Positions 1-5,397 of a DNA stretch of 6,341 nucleotides are shown piece by piece. Position 1 is the first letter of the stretch. Each line of letters begins with the position of its first letter. The stretch is taken from positions 1 to 6,341 of the forward strand of contig MFDZ01000046.1 in the NCBI GenBank assembly GCA_001777455.1, in the 5' to 3' direction. Source of the stretch: Candidatus Daviesbacteria bacterium RIFCSPLOWO2_02_FULL_41_8 (GTDB lineage: Bacteria; Patescibacteriota; Microgenomatia; Daviesbacterales; UBA10151). The position numbers were made by a program, and so were the translations under genes. The notes under the pieces are model-generated. The model saw only the letters and a list, made by a program, of their open reading frames with translations, searched no databases and was not told the DNA's origin.

Positions 1-420
1 ATTGATTGTAACAAATTTGACCCCGTCTGTTTCCTGTTTGTTTGGAGAAAACGGTCCATTGTATGTAGCCGTAAAAATACAATTCATTTCAGTTTCAATA
101 TCTGTTTTAACAATAAATTTTTTCTTCTTAAAAAGAGGGGAGCTAATACCAAGTTCCTCAAGGAGTTCTCTTTGGGCGGTTTGCTTATAAGTTTCGCCTT
201 TATCGACATGGCCTGCAACAGCTAGAGTGTAAAGACTGGGGTTGGTATCTTTATTTTTGCTTCTTTTTTGGAGTAATATTTCTTCTTTGTCATTAAAAAT
301 AACTACTCCGATTGTTCTGTGTATGAGCTGTTTGTTGTGGTGGCAGTCATAACGGGTACGATAGCCAATTATTTTGTCACTTTTATCGACTACTACAAAA
401 AGTTCGTCTTGATTATCCAT
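1..420 (-). CDS. Nudix hydrolase, type 1 IPP isomerase-like (3' end cut by window edge)
   Basis: An open frame starts at the ATG at 420-418 and runs off the window after 140 codons; Nudix proteins of this kind are usually about 165-185 residues, so the C-terminus is missing. The Nudix box is complete at residues 70-91 (GHVDKGE, then RELLEELGI) and binds the metals that act on diphosphate substrates. Aligned by eye to E. coli IPP isomerase (Idi), His27, His34, His71, Glu109 and Glu111 fall on its metal ligands His25, His32, His69, Glu114 and Glu116. Its catalytic Cys67 is replaced by Ala69 (VAGH). The gene lies 88 bp after a GHMP kinase of the mevalonate locus, so a role in IPP/DMAPP metabolism is tempting. 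The Cys loss makes a general Nudix diphosphatase (YfcD-like) at least as likely. The ribosome site is weak (AGAGA before the ATG). Nudix membership is sure; the substrate is not. Confidence 0.85.
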   Translation of the reverse strand, partial: MDNQDELFVVVDKSDKIIGYRTRYDCHHNKQLIHRTIGVVIFNDKEEILLQKRSKNKDTNPSLYTLAVAGHVDKGETYKQTAQRELLEELGISSPLFKKKKFIVKTDIETEMNCIFTATYNGPFSPNKQETDGVKFVTIN

Positions 421-432
421 ATTTTTTTCTCT

Positions 433-507
433 GTCATCCCCGCGTAGGCGGGGATCCAAATCCGAACTAGCTTTGTCTGATTGGATTCCTGCATTCGCAG
501 GAATGAC
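433..507. repeat. 75-bp twin-hairpin repeat (MITE/REP-like)
   Basis: Two 25-base arms, 433-457 and 483-507, are inverted copies of each other (19 of 25 positions match) around a 25-base spacer. Each arm is itself a hairpin with an 8-bp stem: ATCCCCGC-GTAG-GCGGGGAT on the left and ATTCCTGC-ATTC-GCAGGAAT on the right. The termini read GTCAT...ATGAC. On the plus strand the right arm translates as WIPAFAGM, a common signature of this repeat class in bacteria. It begins 1 bp beyond the stop codon of the GHMP kinase gene and ends 12 bp before the Nudix start. It could protect the 3' end of the kinase message or weaken read-through, but there is no U-tract of a standard terminator. Confidence 0.85.
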
Positions 508-508
508 A

Positions 509-1510
509 TTATTGTTCTATTCTCACTCCCTCAACGTTAGATTGCACTTCTATAACTTGGCCGCCGGCGGAAGTGATGCCGTCTTTGACGGCTTGGGTTT
601 TGTCATCAGATGCTATGGCTATCATACAATCACCAATGCCGCCGCCGGACAGTTTAGCTCCGTAGGCTCCGGCTTCTCTGGCCCCGTAGATCATGTCAGC
701 CAGCTTTTTACCTTCCACACCCAGGGAAGACAGGTAGCCTTCATTAAAATTCATCAGCTCGCCAAAAGCTTGCCAATTTTTACTCAGTAAAGCCGGTTTG
801 GCTTGTTCTACTAGCTTGCCAATGTTGTCATAAATATTTTCTATTACCTCAGGATATTTTTTGGTCTTTTCTAAAACTTGGTTTATTAAAGTGACGGTGT
901 CTGCTTTAATGCCGCTGTAGCCAACGATTAAAGGTAGGGAGTCAATATTTAAGGGTTCAATTGTTTTGCCGGGAGTGACAAAGTAAAGCGTACCACCGTA
1001 AACCGCTGCTGCCACATCAAAGCCGGAGCCTTTGCCTTGAATATCTAAGACTGTTTTGTAGGCTAAATCAAAGATGGCTTTATTGTTTAAGTTGGCGCCT
1101 GTAATTTCTGATAAAGCCTTGATGACACAGACAGTAGAAGCAGACGAAGATCCGAAACCGAACTGGGAGGAGAATTCGGAAGTAGTGGCGATCTTAACCC
1201 CTAATTTTATAAGGTCACTCCTTGAGTGCTCAAGGAGTGACCTTGAGAAACTAAAAAAATTCTTCACTGCAAACTCGACAAATTTAGCGCCTTTGGGGAT
1301 ATCGCCAACTCCCAGCTCTTCCATTGGCTTTTTGTAATCTGTAACAGCAACATCCGGGGCATTGAGTTGGAAAACAGATTCGTCGGTGAGTTCAATAGTA
1401 GCTTTCATCCGCTGGCCGACGGCTGTGACAATGCAGGGCCGGCCGTAAACCACAGCATGTTCACCCAAAAGCATTAACTTTCCCGGTGCTGAAACAATAA
1501 TTTTTTGCAT
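509..1510 (-). CDS. GHMP kinase, phosphomevalonate kinase-like or second mevalonate kinase
   Basis: This 333-residue protein is an ATP-dependent small-molecule kinase of the GHMP superfamily, presumably cytosolic. Motif 1 is APGKLMLLGEHAVVYGRP (residues 8-25). Motif 2, the phosphate-binding loop, is FGFGSSSAS (117-125). The likely catalytic Asp165 lies in GKGSGFDVAAAVYGG (159-173). Motif 3 is AKLSGGGIGDCMIAI (285-299). The N-terminus resembles mevalonate kinases, but GSGFDVAAAVYG and SGGGxGDCxIA resemble ERG8-type phosphomevalonate kinases. Another kinase in this locus (2825-3880) has the classical mevalonate kinase signature. I therefore favour phosphorylation of mevalonate 5-phosphate here, with mevalonate kinase as the alternative. 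Residues 89-100 (SRSLLEHSRSDL) are encoded by an inserted perfect palindrome. The gene starts 9 bp after the upstream unknown gene, in the same likely transcript. Confidence 0.85.
   Translation of the reverse strand: MQKIIVSAPGKLMLLGEHAVVYGRPCIVTAVGQRMKATIELTDESVFQLNAPDVAVTDYKKPMEELGVGDIPKGAKFVEFAVKNFFSFSRSLLEHSRSDLIKLGVKIATTSEFSSQFGFGSSSASTVCVIKALSEITGANLNNKAIFDLAYKTVLDIQGKGSGFDVAAAVYGGTLYFVTPGKTIEPLNIDSLPLIVGYSGIKADTVTLINQVLEKTKKYPEVIENIYDNIGKLVEQAKPALLSKNWQAFGELMNFNEGYLSSLGVEGKKLADMIYGAREAGAYGAKLSGGGIGDCMIAIASDDKTQAVKDGITSAGGQVIEVQSNVEGVRIEQ
1211..1244. repeat. 34-bp perfect palindrome inserted in frame in the GHMP kinase gene
   Basis: The arms AAGGTCACTCCTTGAG (1211-1226) and CTCAAGGAGTGACCTT (1229-1244) are exact reverse complements separated by TG. 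The element is read through in frame as residues 89-100 of the kinase. It sits in the loop between the NFFSF helix and the GVKIATTSEF strand that leads to the phosphate-binding motif, where related kinases usually have a short linker. This is the behaviour of Rickettsia palindromic elements: short palindromes tolerated in surface loops of proteins. Palindrome and reading frame are seen directly; that it is mobile is inferred. Confidence 0.85.
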
Positions 1511-1519
1511 AGTTTAAGT

Positions 1520-1978
1520 TTACCTTTTTGTTAGCCTTTTCAGCAAATTTGAAGGGCGGAATCTTTCCGGCAACATATGAATTTTTTCACCGAAGGTGTC
1601 ACGAAACTCATTTTTTCTGGATTCCCATTTAGCGATCCGATTTTCCATCATTAAGGATAAGCCTATACCTGCCACTATGGCTATTCCTGCCCATGTGGTT
1701 TGTTCGTCTAAGGTGTATGCTTCCGGGGGAACGAAGAGAAAAGAAGCTTTGCGGCCCAAAAGGCTGGCGAATGAACCAATTGTTCCTAAGCCGAAACTAG
1801 CCCGATAAATCAATCTGATAGGTGAGTAAAAGCGCGCTTGTATTACGAGCCTTTTTTGGAGTTCTTCTTTAGTAGCCAATATATGCTCCTCAGACCTAGT
1901 TATTAAGTGATAACGGGGAGTGTCATCTCGGGCGGGAATGTCGTAAGGTTCAATTTTACTGCGAAAAATTTCACTCAT
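1520..1978 (-). CDS. Hypothetical protein with two possible membrane segments
   Basis: I do not recognise this 152-residue protein. A polar N-terminal region (residues 1-55) contains a helix-prone charged stretch (EEHILATKEELQKR). It is followed by two hydrophobic stretches of marginal length, about 60-75 (ASFGLGTIGSFASLLG) and 95-111 (TWAGIAIVAGIGLSLMM), joined by a loop with FLFVPPEAYTLDEQ. The C-terminal 40 residues are basic and charged (ENRIAKWESRKNEF, LLKRLTKR). A hairpin-like two-pass membrane protein with both ends in the cytoplasm is the simplest reading. It has no signal peptide and no enzyme motif. It appears to be the first gene of the GHMP kinase transcript, lying 9 bp before the kinase. 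There is no ribosome site in front of its ATG, only a run of C after a TATAAT box, which suggests leaderless translation. No function can be assigned. Confidence 0.7.
   Translation of the reverse strand: MSEIFRSKIEPYDIPARDDTPRYHLITRSEEHILATKEELQKRLVIQARFYSPIRLIYRASFGLGTIGSFASLLGRKASFLFVPPEAYTLDEQTTWAGIAIVAGIGLSLMMENRIAKWESRKNEFRDTFGEKIHMLPERFRPSNLLKRLTKR
1523..1526 (-). promoter_or_regulatory. Possible ribosome binding site of the GHMP kinase gene
   Basis: AAGG (within AAAAAGGT on the minus strand) lies 12 bases before the ATG at 1510. It overlaps the last codons of the upstream gene. The spacing is long, so this is a weak call. Confidence 0.35.
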
Positions 1979-1984
1979 GGGGGG

Positions 1985-2013
1985 ATTATACTATAGGAAA
2001 CAACTGCTTTAAA
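1985..2013 (-). promoter_or_regulatory. Putative sigma-70-type promoter, possibly leaderless
   Basis: On the minus strand a perfect -10 box TATAAT lies at 1990-1985. A -35-like TTTAAA (4 of 6 bases of TTGACA) lies at 2013-2008, giving a 17-base spacer. Only six bases, all C, separate the -10 box from the ATG at 1978. Transcription would therefore start at or within a base or two of the start codon. The site fits in the 40-bp gap after the phosphatase/nuclease gene and would drive the unknown gene, the GHMP kinase and perhaps the Nudix gene. Confidence 0.5.
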
Positions 2014-2018
2014 GTTTT

Positions 2019-2822
2019 TTAAGTTAATTCAAAATCTAAAATTAACGGTAGATGATCCGAGACATCGGAATCTAAAACCTTAAAAGATTTTATCTTAATA
2101 TTGGGGGTGACCAAGATAAAATCTACAACGTTTCTTTGCAGATGGTTTAACTCATTGCTCTCCGGTCTGGTAGCTTGGATATGGTATTTATCAACTAAAC
2201 TGATAAAGTGATTTTGAAAAACTTTCATGGACTTTGTATCCGGAAACAAATTAAAATCACCGGTGATGATAGTAGGATAGCTAACTTCGGTGGCCAACTT
2301 ATTGATCCTTTTGCAAGCCGCTAAGGTTTCCGGATTGCCGATTTTTTCTTTAGTCCAAATGCCGTGATAATTTAAAATCCTTATTTTTTCGAAATTTGGT
2401 AACTGCAGATCAACTACCTGTACTGCTTTGGGCTGTTTCGCGGGCCAAGTTGACCAATCAGTAAATCTGATAGTTTTATATTTAATGAATACATTGGCCC
2501 GCTTTAATATTTTGAACTTACTTTTGAAATAATTGCCGGCTCTTAAAAATCCTCCAAATTCAAAATCAAAATTTTCTTTTTTATGGAAATTCTTCCGGTG
2601 AAAGTTACAGATCTCCCAATTTGGACTGAAGAGGGAATAGGGTAAGTTTACAGTAGCTTTGTCTATAAATCCTTTGGAAATATAGAGCGGGTTAACCTCA
2701 GAATCTAGCTTATCTGCCACTTCCTGAAGACAAATAATATCTGGTTTTGTCTTAAGTAAAAACTCATATAATTTTTCATTATTAGTTTCAAATAGGGCTA
2801 CATTTAAGCAAAGAAGGCGCAT
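2019..2822 (-). CDS. Endonuclease/exonuclease/phosphatase (EEP) family protein
   Basis: This 267-residue protein belongs to the metal-dependent EEP phosphodiesterase/phosphatase superfamily (DNase I, exonuclease III, inositol phosphatases, sphingomyelinases). Visible motifs are Asn7 (LCLNVAL), Glu34 (CLQEV), His153 (NYHGIW), Asp189 and Asn191 (TGDFNLFPDT), Asp235 (VVDFILV) and Asp256-His257 (VSDHLPLILDF). All the expected metal-binding and catalytic positions seem present, so it should be active. There is no signal peptide or membrane segment, so it is probably cytosolic. I chose ATG 2822 over an in-frame TTG at 2828: AGGA at 2832-2835 is 9 bases from the ATG but only 3 from the TTG. It follows mevalonate kinase by 2 bp and so is cotranscribed with the pathway. 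Its substrate, nucleic acid or a phosphorylated small molecule or lipid, cannot be read from the sequence. Confidence 0.88.
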   Translation of the reverse strand: MRLLCLNVALFETNNEKLYEFLLKTKPDIICLQEVADKLDSEVNPLYISKGFIDKATVNLPYSLFSPNWEICNFHRKNFHKKENFDFEFGGFLRAGNYFKSKFKILKRANVFIKYKTIRFTDWSTWPAKQPKAVQVVDLQLPNFEKIRILNYHGIWTKEKIGNPETLAACKRINKLATEVSYPTIITGDFNLFPDTKSMKVFQNHFISLVDKYHIQATRPESNELNHLQRNVVDFILVTPNIKIKSFKVLDSDVSDHLPLILDFELT

Positions 2823-2824
2823 AT

Positions 2825-3880
2825 TCAAAGTTCCTGTTTTACCCCCTCAACTCCTAAGGCTGTACTGAAATATGGGAGATTGTATGATTTGGCAATTTTT
2901 TCCACCTTAATTTTATCCGGATGATAAGCCAATATGATGCCTGTTGGGCCGGTTACGCTTCCGGCACCACACATTTTAGCGGCTCCACCGATTTTTTCAA
3001 TATCCCTGATGATTTTTTGTGAAAATTTAGAAACAACCCCTATGCTTTCCAAATTCCTTTCTCCTTGCCTGATTATTCTCATAAACTCTTGGCCATCACC
3101 GTTTTTAACCACCGGTATTAAACTCTCCGCCAATTGACTTTGGCTTTGAAAACAAACTTGAAAGAATTCTGGATTTTCCTCACGGAATTTTCTGACTAAA
3201 CTGACCATCTCACCGGTTGATTGCCGGGGGTTGCCGGTGGCAATTAAAACAAAATTATCTGCTAGCTTCTCCGGAATATTAATTTCCAGGGGTGTAATAG
3301 TTTTTGGTTCCCTGATAAACCTGATAATTCCGCCGTAGGTAACAGTGGCATTATCTGCCCCGGAGGGATTGCCGTGCCTCTTCTTCTCAGCTTCGTAGGC
3401 TATGTTGTTTATGACTTCTTTGTTGAGTTTTTGTCCCAGAAACAATGCAGTCGCAGCTGCTAGGGCAACGCTGGTGGCCGCGGATGATCCCAATCCGGCA
3501 TTAGCCGGTACCGCAGAGTCTATCTGAATAGTAAATCCTGACAAAGGTTTTTTATGGTAATACTTAAGGGTTTCACCGATAACAATTGCTGAGAAATCCA
3601 GCGGTTTGGCAGTAATTTTTTTTATAATTGTAATATCATTTGTTTTGGCAAATTGTTCCCAGTCGGCTTCCGCCTGAGCCCTTTTTGCTATCAGAGCATC
3701 TATGGAAAATCTTGCTTTTTTCTTTAAATTCTTTGAAAAAATCTCTATGATTTTATCTTGACGTTTAGTCAATTTAACGGTGTATCGCAGATTAACAGCC
3801 GCCAATAGTGCCGGGGCTCCATAAACCACAAAGTGTTCGCCGAGCAGGTGAATTTTACCGGGAACTGAAATTGTAATCAT
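2825..3880 (-). CDS. mvk: Mevalonate kinase
   Basis: This 351-residue GHMP kinase should phosphorylate mevalonate at the 5-hydroxyl using ATP, in the cytosol. Motif 1 is VPGKIHLLGEHFVVYGAPAL (residues 6-25). Motif 2, the phosphate-binding loop, is PANAGLGSSAATS (125-137). The classical mevalonate kinase signature KRHGNPSGADNATVTYGG (167-184) contains the catalytic Asp176. Motif 3 (302-317) reads KMCGAGSVTGPTGIIL, longer and less glycine-rich than the usual TGAGGGGC form. The protein is at the long end for bacterial and archaeal mevalonate kinases. The start overlaps the stop of the DUF35 gene as ATGA, and no Shine-Dalgarno is visible, so translation is probably coupled. It sits directly downstream of HMG-CoA-forming genes, as expected for the pathway. 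Another GHMP kinase lies 1.3 kb downstream (509-1510); this one carries the clearer mevalonate kinase signature. Confidence 0.88.
   Translation of the reverse strand: MITISVPGKIHLLGEHFVVYGAPALLAAVNLRYTVKLTKRQDKIIEIFSKNLKKKARFSIDALIAKRAQAEADWEQFAKTNDITIIKKITAKPLDFSAIVIGETLKYYHKKPLSGFTIQIDSAVPANAGLGSSAATSVALAAATALFLGQKLNKEVINNIAYEAEKKRHGNPSGADNATVTYGGIIRFIREPKTITPLEINIPEKLADNFVLIATGNPRQSTGEMVSLVRKFREENPEFFQVCFQSQSQLAESLIPVVKNGDGQEFMRIIRQGERNLESIGVVSKFSQKIIRDIEKIGGAAKMCGAGSVTGPTGIILAYHPDKIKVEKIAKSYNLPYFSTALGVEGVKQEL
2832..2835 (-). promoter_or_regulatory. Ribosome binding site deciding the EEP gene start
   Basis: AGGA on the minus strand lies inside the end of the mevalonate kinase gene, 9 bases before ATG 2822. 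The alternative TTG at 2828 would be only 3 bases away, which is too close. This supports the ATG. Confidence 0.5.
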
Positions 3881-4176
3881 ATTGGTTTTGCTTTTATACC
3901 ATATTCTATAACTTCGTCAAGGCCGACTTTGCCTAATTTTCTGACTACGGTAATAATCCTCCGGTTTGGTTTTAAATCTTTTTCGCCGTATTCCACCAAC
4001 TGCAAAGGCATCCTGAAACCATCTTTAAATTCCACGATTGCCACCGGATAAGGAGCTTCGTGTTCAAAGCCGGCCGGGGCAATAAAGACTTTAGTCCACA
4101 CAATAATTTTACCTGTCTTTCCCAGGTAATTTCTGATATTTTGATGATGTCTCCAAACCGTAACAGGACTGCTCAT
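3877..4176 (-). CDS. DUF35 OB-fold protein lacking the zinc ribbon (HMG-CoA synthase/thiolase partner)
   Basis: This 99-residue protein matches the C-terminal OB-fold of DUF35 proteins (GKIIVWTKVFIAPAGFEHEAPYPVAIVEF, residues 22-50, then KPNRRIITVVRK and EYGIKAKP). In archaea such a protein bridges acetoacetyl-CoA thiolase and HMG-CoA synthase, letting acetoacetyl-CoA pass between them. Gene order here (HMGS, thiolase, DUF35) fits that role. Usual members have an N-terminal rubredoxin-like zinc ribbon with four cysteines. This one has no cysteine at all: the flanks WRHHQNIRNYLG run straight into the OB-fold. There is no ribosome site before ATG 4176, where a repeat fills the space. The stop overlaps the mevalonate kinase start by 4 bp. 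Confidence 0.85.
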   Translation of the reverse strand: MSSPVTVWRHHQNIRNYLGKTGKIIVWTKVFIAPAGFEHEAPYPVAIVEFKDGFRMPLQLVEYGEKDLKPNRRIITVVRKLGKVGLDEVIEYGIKAKPI

Positions 4177-4245
4177 AGTTAGCGTAAAGCGTTAAGGGGG
4201 AAGGGTGAAGTTAACTTTACCCTTTACGCTTACCCCTTTATCCTT
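4177..4245. repeat. Intergenic modular hairpin element, copy A (thiolase-DUF35 gap)
   Basis: The gap is filled by 7-9 base words of the GGGTAAAG/GCGTAAAG kind in both orientations. The core hairpin is AAGGGTGAAG (4201-4210), TTAA, CTTTACCCTT (4215-4224), with one G/T pair. A second 9-bp inverted repeat pairs AGCGTAAAG (4181-4189) with CTTTACGCT (4222-4230). A related element lies at 5398-5469. It contains no ribosome binding site near the DUF35 start. Confidence 0.75.
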
Positions 4246-5397
4246 TCACGTCTGTAAGACGTGAATTACTACCGTTGCCCCAGTGCCTCCGACATTCTGG
4301 GTCAAACCGATATTAGCATTTTTAACTTGTCTTGCTCCGGCAGTTTTCCGCAGCTGAGTAGTAATTTCAATGATCTGTTTAACGCCGGTGGCGCCGACCG
4401 GATGACCGCAAGCCTTTAGCCCCCCCGAAGTATTAACCGGACAACTGCCGCCCAACCGGGTGGCGCCTTGTGCAATAAATCTGCCCCCGGTGCCCTTGGA
4501 ACAAAAACCTAAATCTTCCATAGCCATAATTTCCGCAATAGTGAAACAATCGTGCACTTCAGCTATTTGAATATCTTTTATTCCGGCTCCGGCTTGTTCC
4601 AGAGCTTTTTTGGAAGCAATTTGGGTGGCTTTTAGCTCAGAGAGCGATTGCCTTTGCGCCAGATCAATAGTGTCTGAGGCAACTGCACTGCCGGTGATAA
4701 ACACCTGCCTGCCGGCAGGCAGGCCCCTGGAGTCCGTATCTGCGGAAAGTACAACTGCGCCGGCCCCGTCTGTGATGGGGGAAGAATCAAACAGGGTAAT
4801 GGGAGAGGAAATGGAAGTGCTGGTTAAAACTTTTTCAATAGATATTTCAAAGGGGTAATGAGCTTTTTTGTTTAAGGAAGCGTGATAGTGGTTCTTAACG
4901 GAAACTTCTGCCAGTTCCTTTCTGGTAGTGCCGTATTTTTGCATATGGGCTTGAGTCATTAAAGCATAAAGGGCCGGGAAAGTTAAACCTGCTTTGCGCT
5001 CCCGGGAAGAGCTTGCTCCCATTAAAGCCCAGGTAATTTGATGAGAAGGGGCATCAGTCATTTTCTCCGCGCCCACCACTAGAACGTTTTTATATGTGCC
5101 GGCTAAAATGCCCTGAATTGCCAGATGTATAGCCAAACCTCCGGAAGCGCAAGCTCCTTCGATCCTGAAGGAGGCGCAATTTATTCCCAAAGATGAAGTG
5201 ATCACCGGCCCGAGGTGATCCTGTCCGGCAATTTTACCGATCAACATATTGCCCACAAAGACCGCATCAATTTTATTTTTATCTATTCCGGAGTCTTCAA
5301 TAGCCTCATATGAGGCTTCTAGAGCCAAATCCAGCAGAGATTTGTCCCACAATTCCCCGAATTTCGTCAGTCCTATACCGGCTACTTTAATTCTCAT
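4246..5397 (-). CDS. Acetyl-CoA acetyltransferase, archaeal SCP2-type thiolase
   Basis: This 383-residue thiolase condenses two acetyl-CoA to acetoacetyl-CoA, the first step of the mevalonate pathway. The nucleophilic Cys83 is in EGACASGG (80-87). His282 is in EVHDCFT (280-286). The active-site His332 is in CGHPVGATG (330-338), and the C-terminal glycine loop is GLTQNVGGTGAT (364-375). The N-terminus (VAGIGLTKFGELWDKSLLDL) and the VHDCFT motif are typical of SCP2-type archaeal thiolases rather than bacterial AtoB. It lies between HMG-CoA synthase and the DUF35 gene, which fits the archaeal three-part complex that drives this unfavourable condensation. Residues 225-232 (GLPAGRQV) are encoded by an inserted 20-bp palindrome in what should be a loop between LSADTDSR and FITGSA. 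There is no Shine-Dalgarno before ATG 5397. Confidence 0.92.
   Translation of the reverse strand: MRIKVAGIGLTKFGELWDKSLLDLALEASYEAIEDSGIDKNKIDAVFVGNMLIGKIAGQDHLGPVITSSLGINCASFRIEGACASGGLAIHLAIQGILAGTYKNVLVVGAEKMTDAPSHQITWALMGASSSRERKAGLTFPALYALMTQAHMQKYGTTRKELAEVSVKNHYHASLNKKAHYPFEISIEKVLTSTSISSPITLFDSSPITDGAGAVVLSADTDSRGLPAGRQVFITGSAVASDTIDLAQRQSLSELKATQIASKKALEQAGAGIKDIQIAEVHDCFTIAEIMAMEDLGFCSKGTGGRFIAQGATRLGGSCPVNTSGGLKACGHPVGATGVKQIIEITTQLRKTAGARQVKNANIGLTQNVGGTGATVVIHVLQT
4704..4723. repeat. 20-bp perfect palindrome inserted in frame in the thiolase gene
   Basis: CCTGCCTGCC (4704-4713) is followed directly by its exact reverse complement GGCAGGCAGG (4714-4723). In the gene frame it contributes residues 225-232, reading LPAGRQ. 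I recall this peptide recurring in unrelated CPR proteins. The surrounding protein aligns with thiolases without it, so it looks like an insertion tolerated in a surface loop. Confidence 0.8.

Noticed and set aside
157..166. CTCAAGGAGT in the Nudix gene, shared with the kinase palindrome
   Set aside because: It encodes part of the conserved RELLEEL of the Nudix box and lacks the second arm, so it is a codon coincidence.
2..190. Plus-strand open frame at the left edge
   Set aside because: It is antisense to the Nudix gene, including its Nudix box, and has no recognisable motif.
473..790. Plus-strand open frame beginning MSDWIPAFAGM
   Set aside because: It starts inside the twin-hairpin repeat and runs antisense to the conserved C-terminus of the GHMP kinase; WIPAFAGM is the usual translation of the repeat.
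1074..1337. Plus-strand open frame
   Set aside because: It is antisense to GHMP kinase motif 2 and crosses the palindrome, which reads similarly on both strands (SLLECSRSDL).
2826..2828. TTG as the start of the EEP gene
   Set aside because: AGGA would be only 3 bases away; the ATG at 2822 has a workable 9-base spacing and keeps every motif.
4247..4263. Perfect 7-bp hairpin CACGTCT-GTA-AGACGTG across the thiolase stop codon as a terminator
   Set aside because: No T-run follows on the coding strand and downstream genes of the same pathway continue; it may be chance within codons.
4610..4858. Plus-strand open frame containing CLPAGRP
   Set aside because: It is antisense to the thiolase; the peptide comes from the opposite strand of the inserted palindrome.
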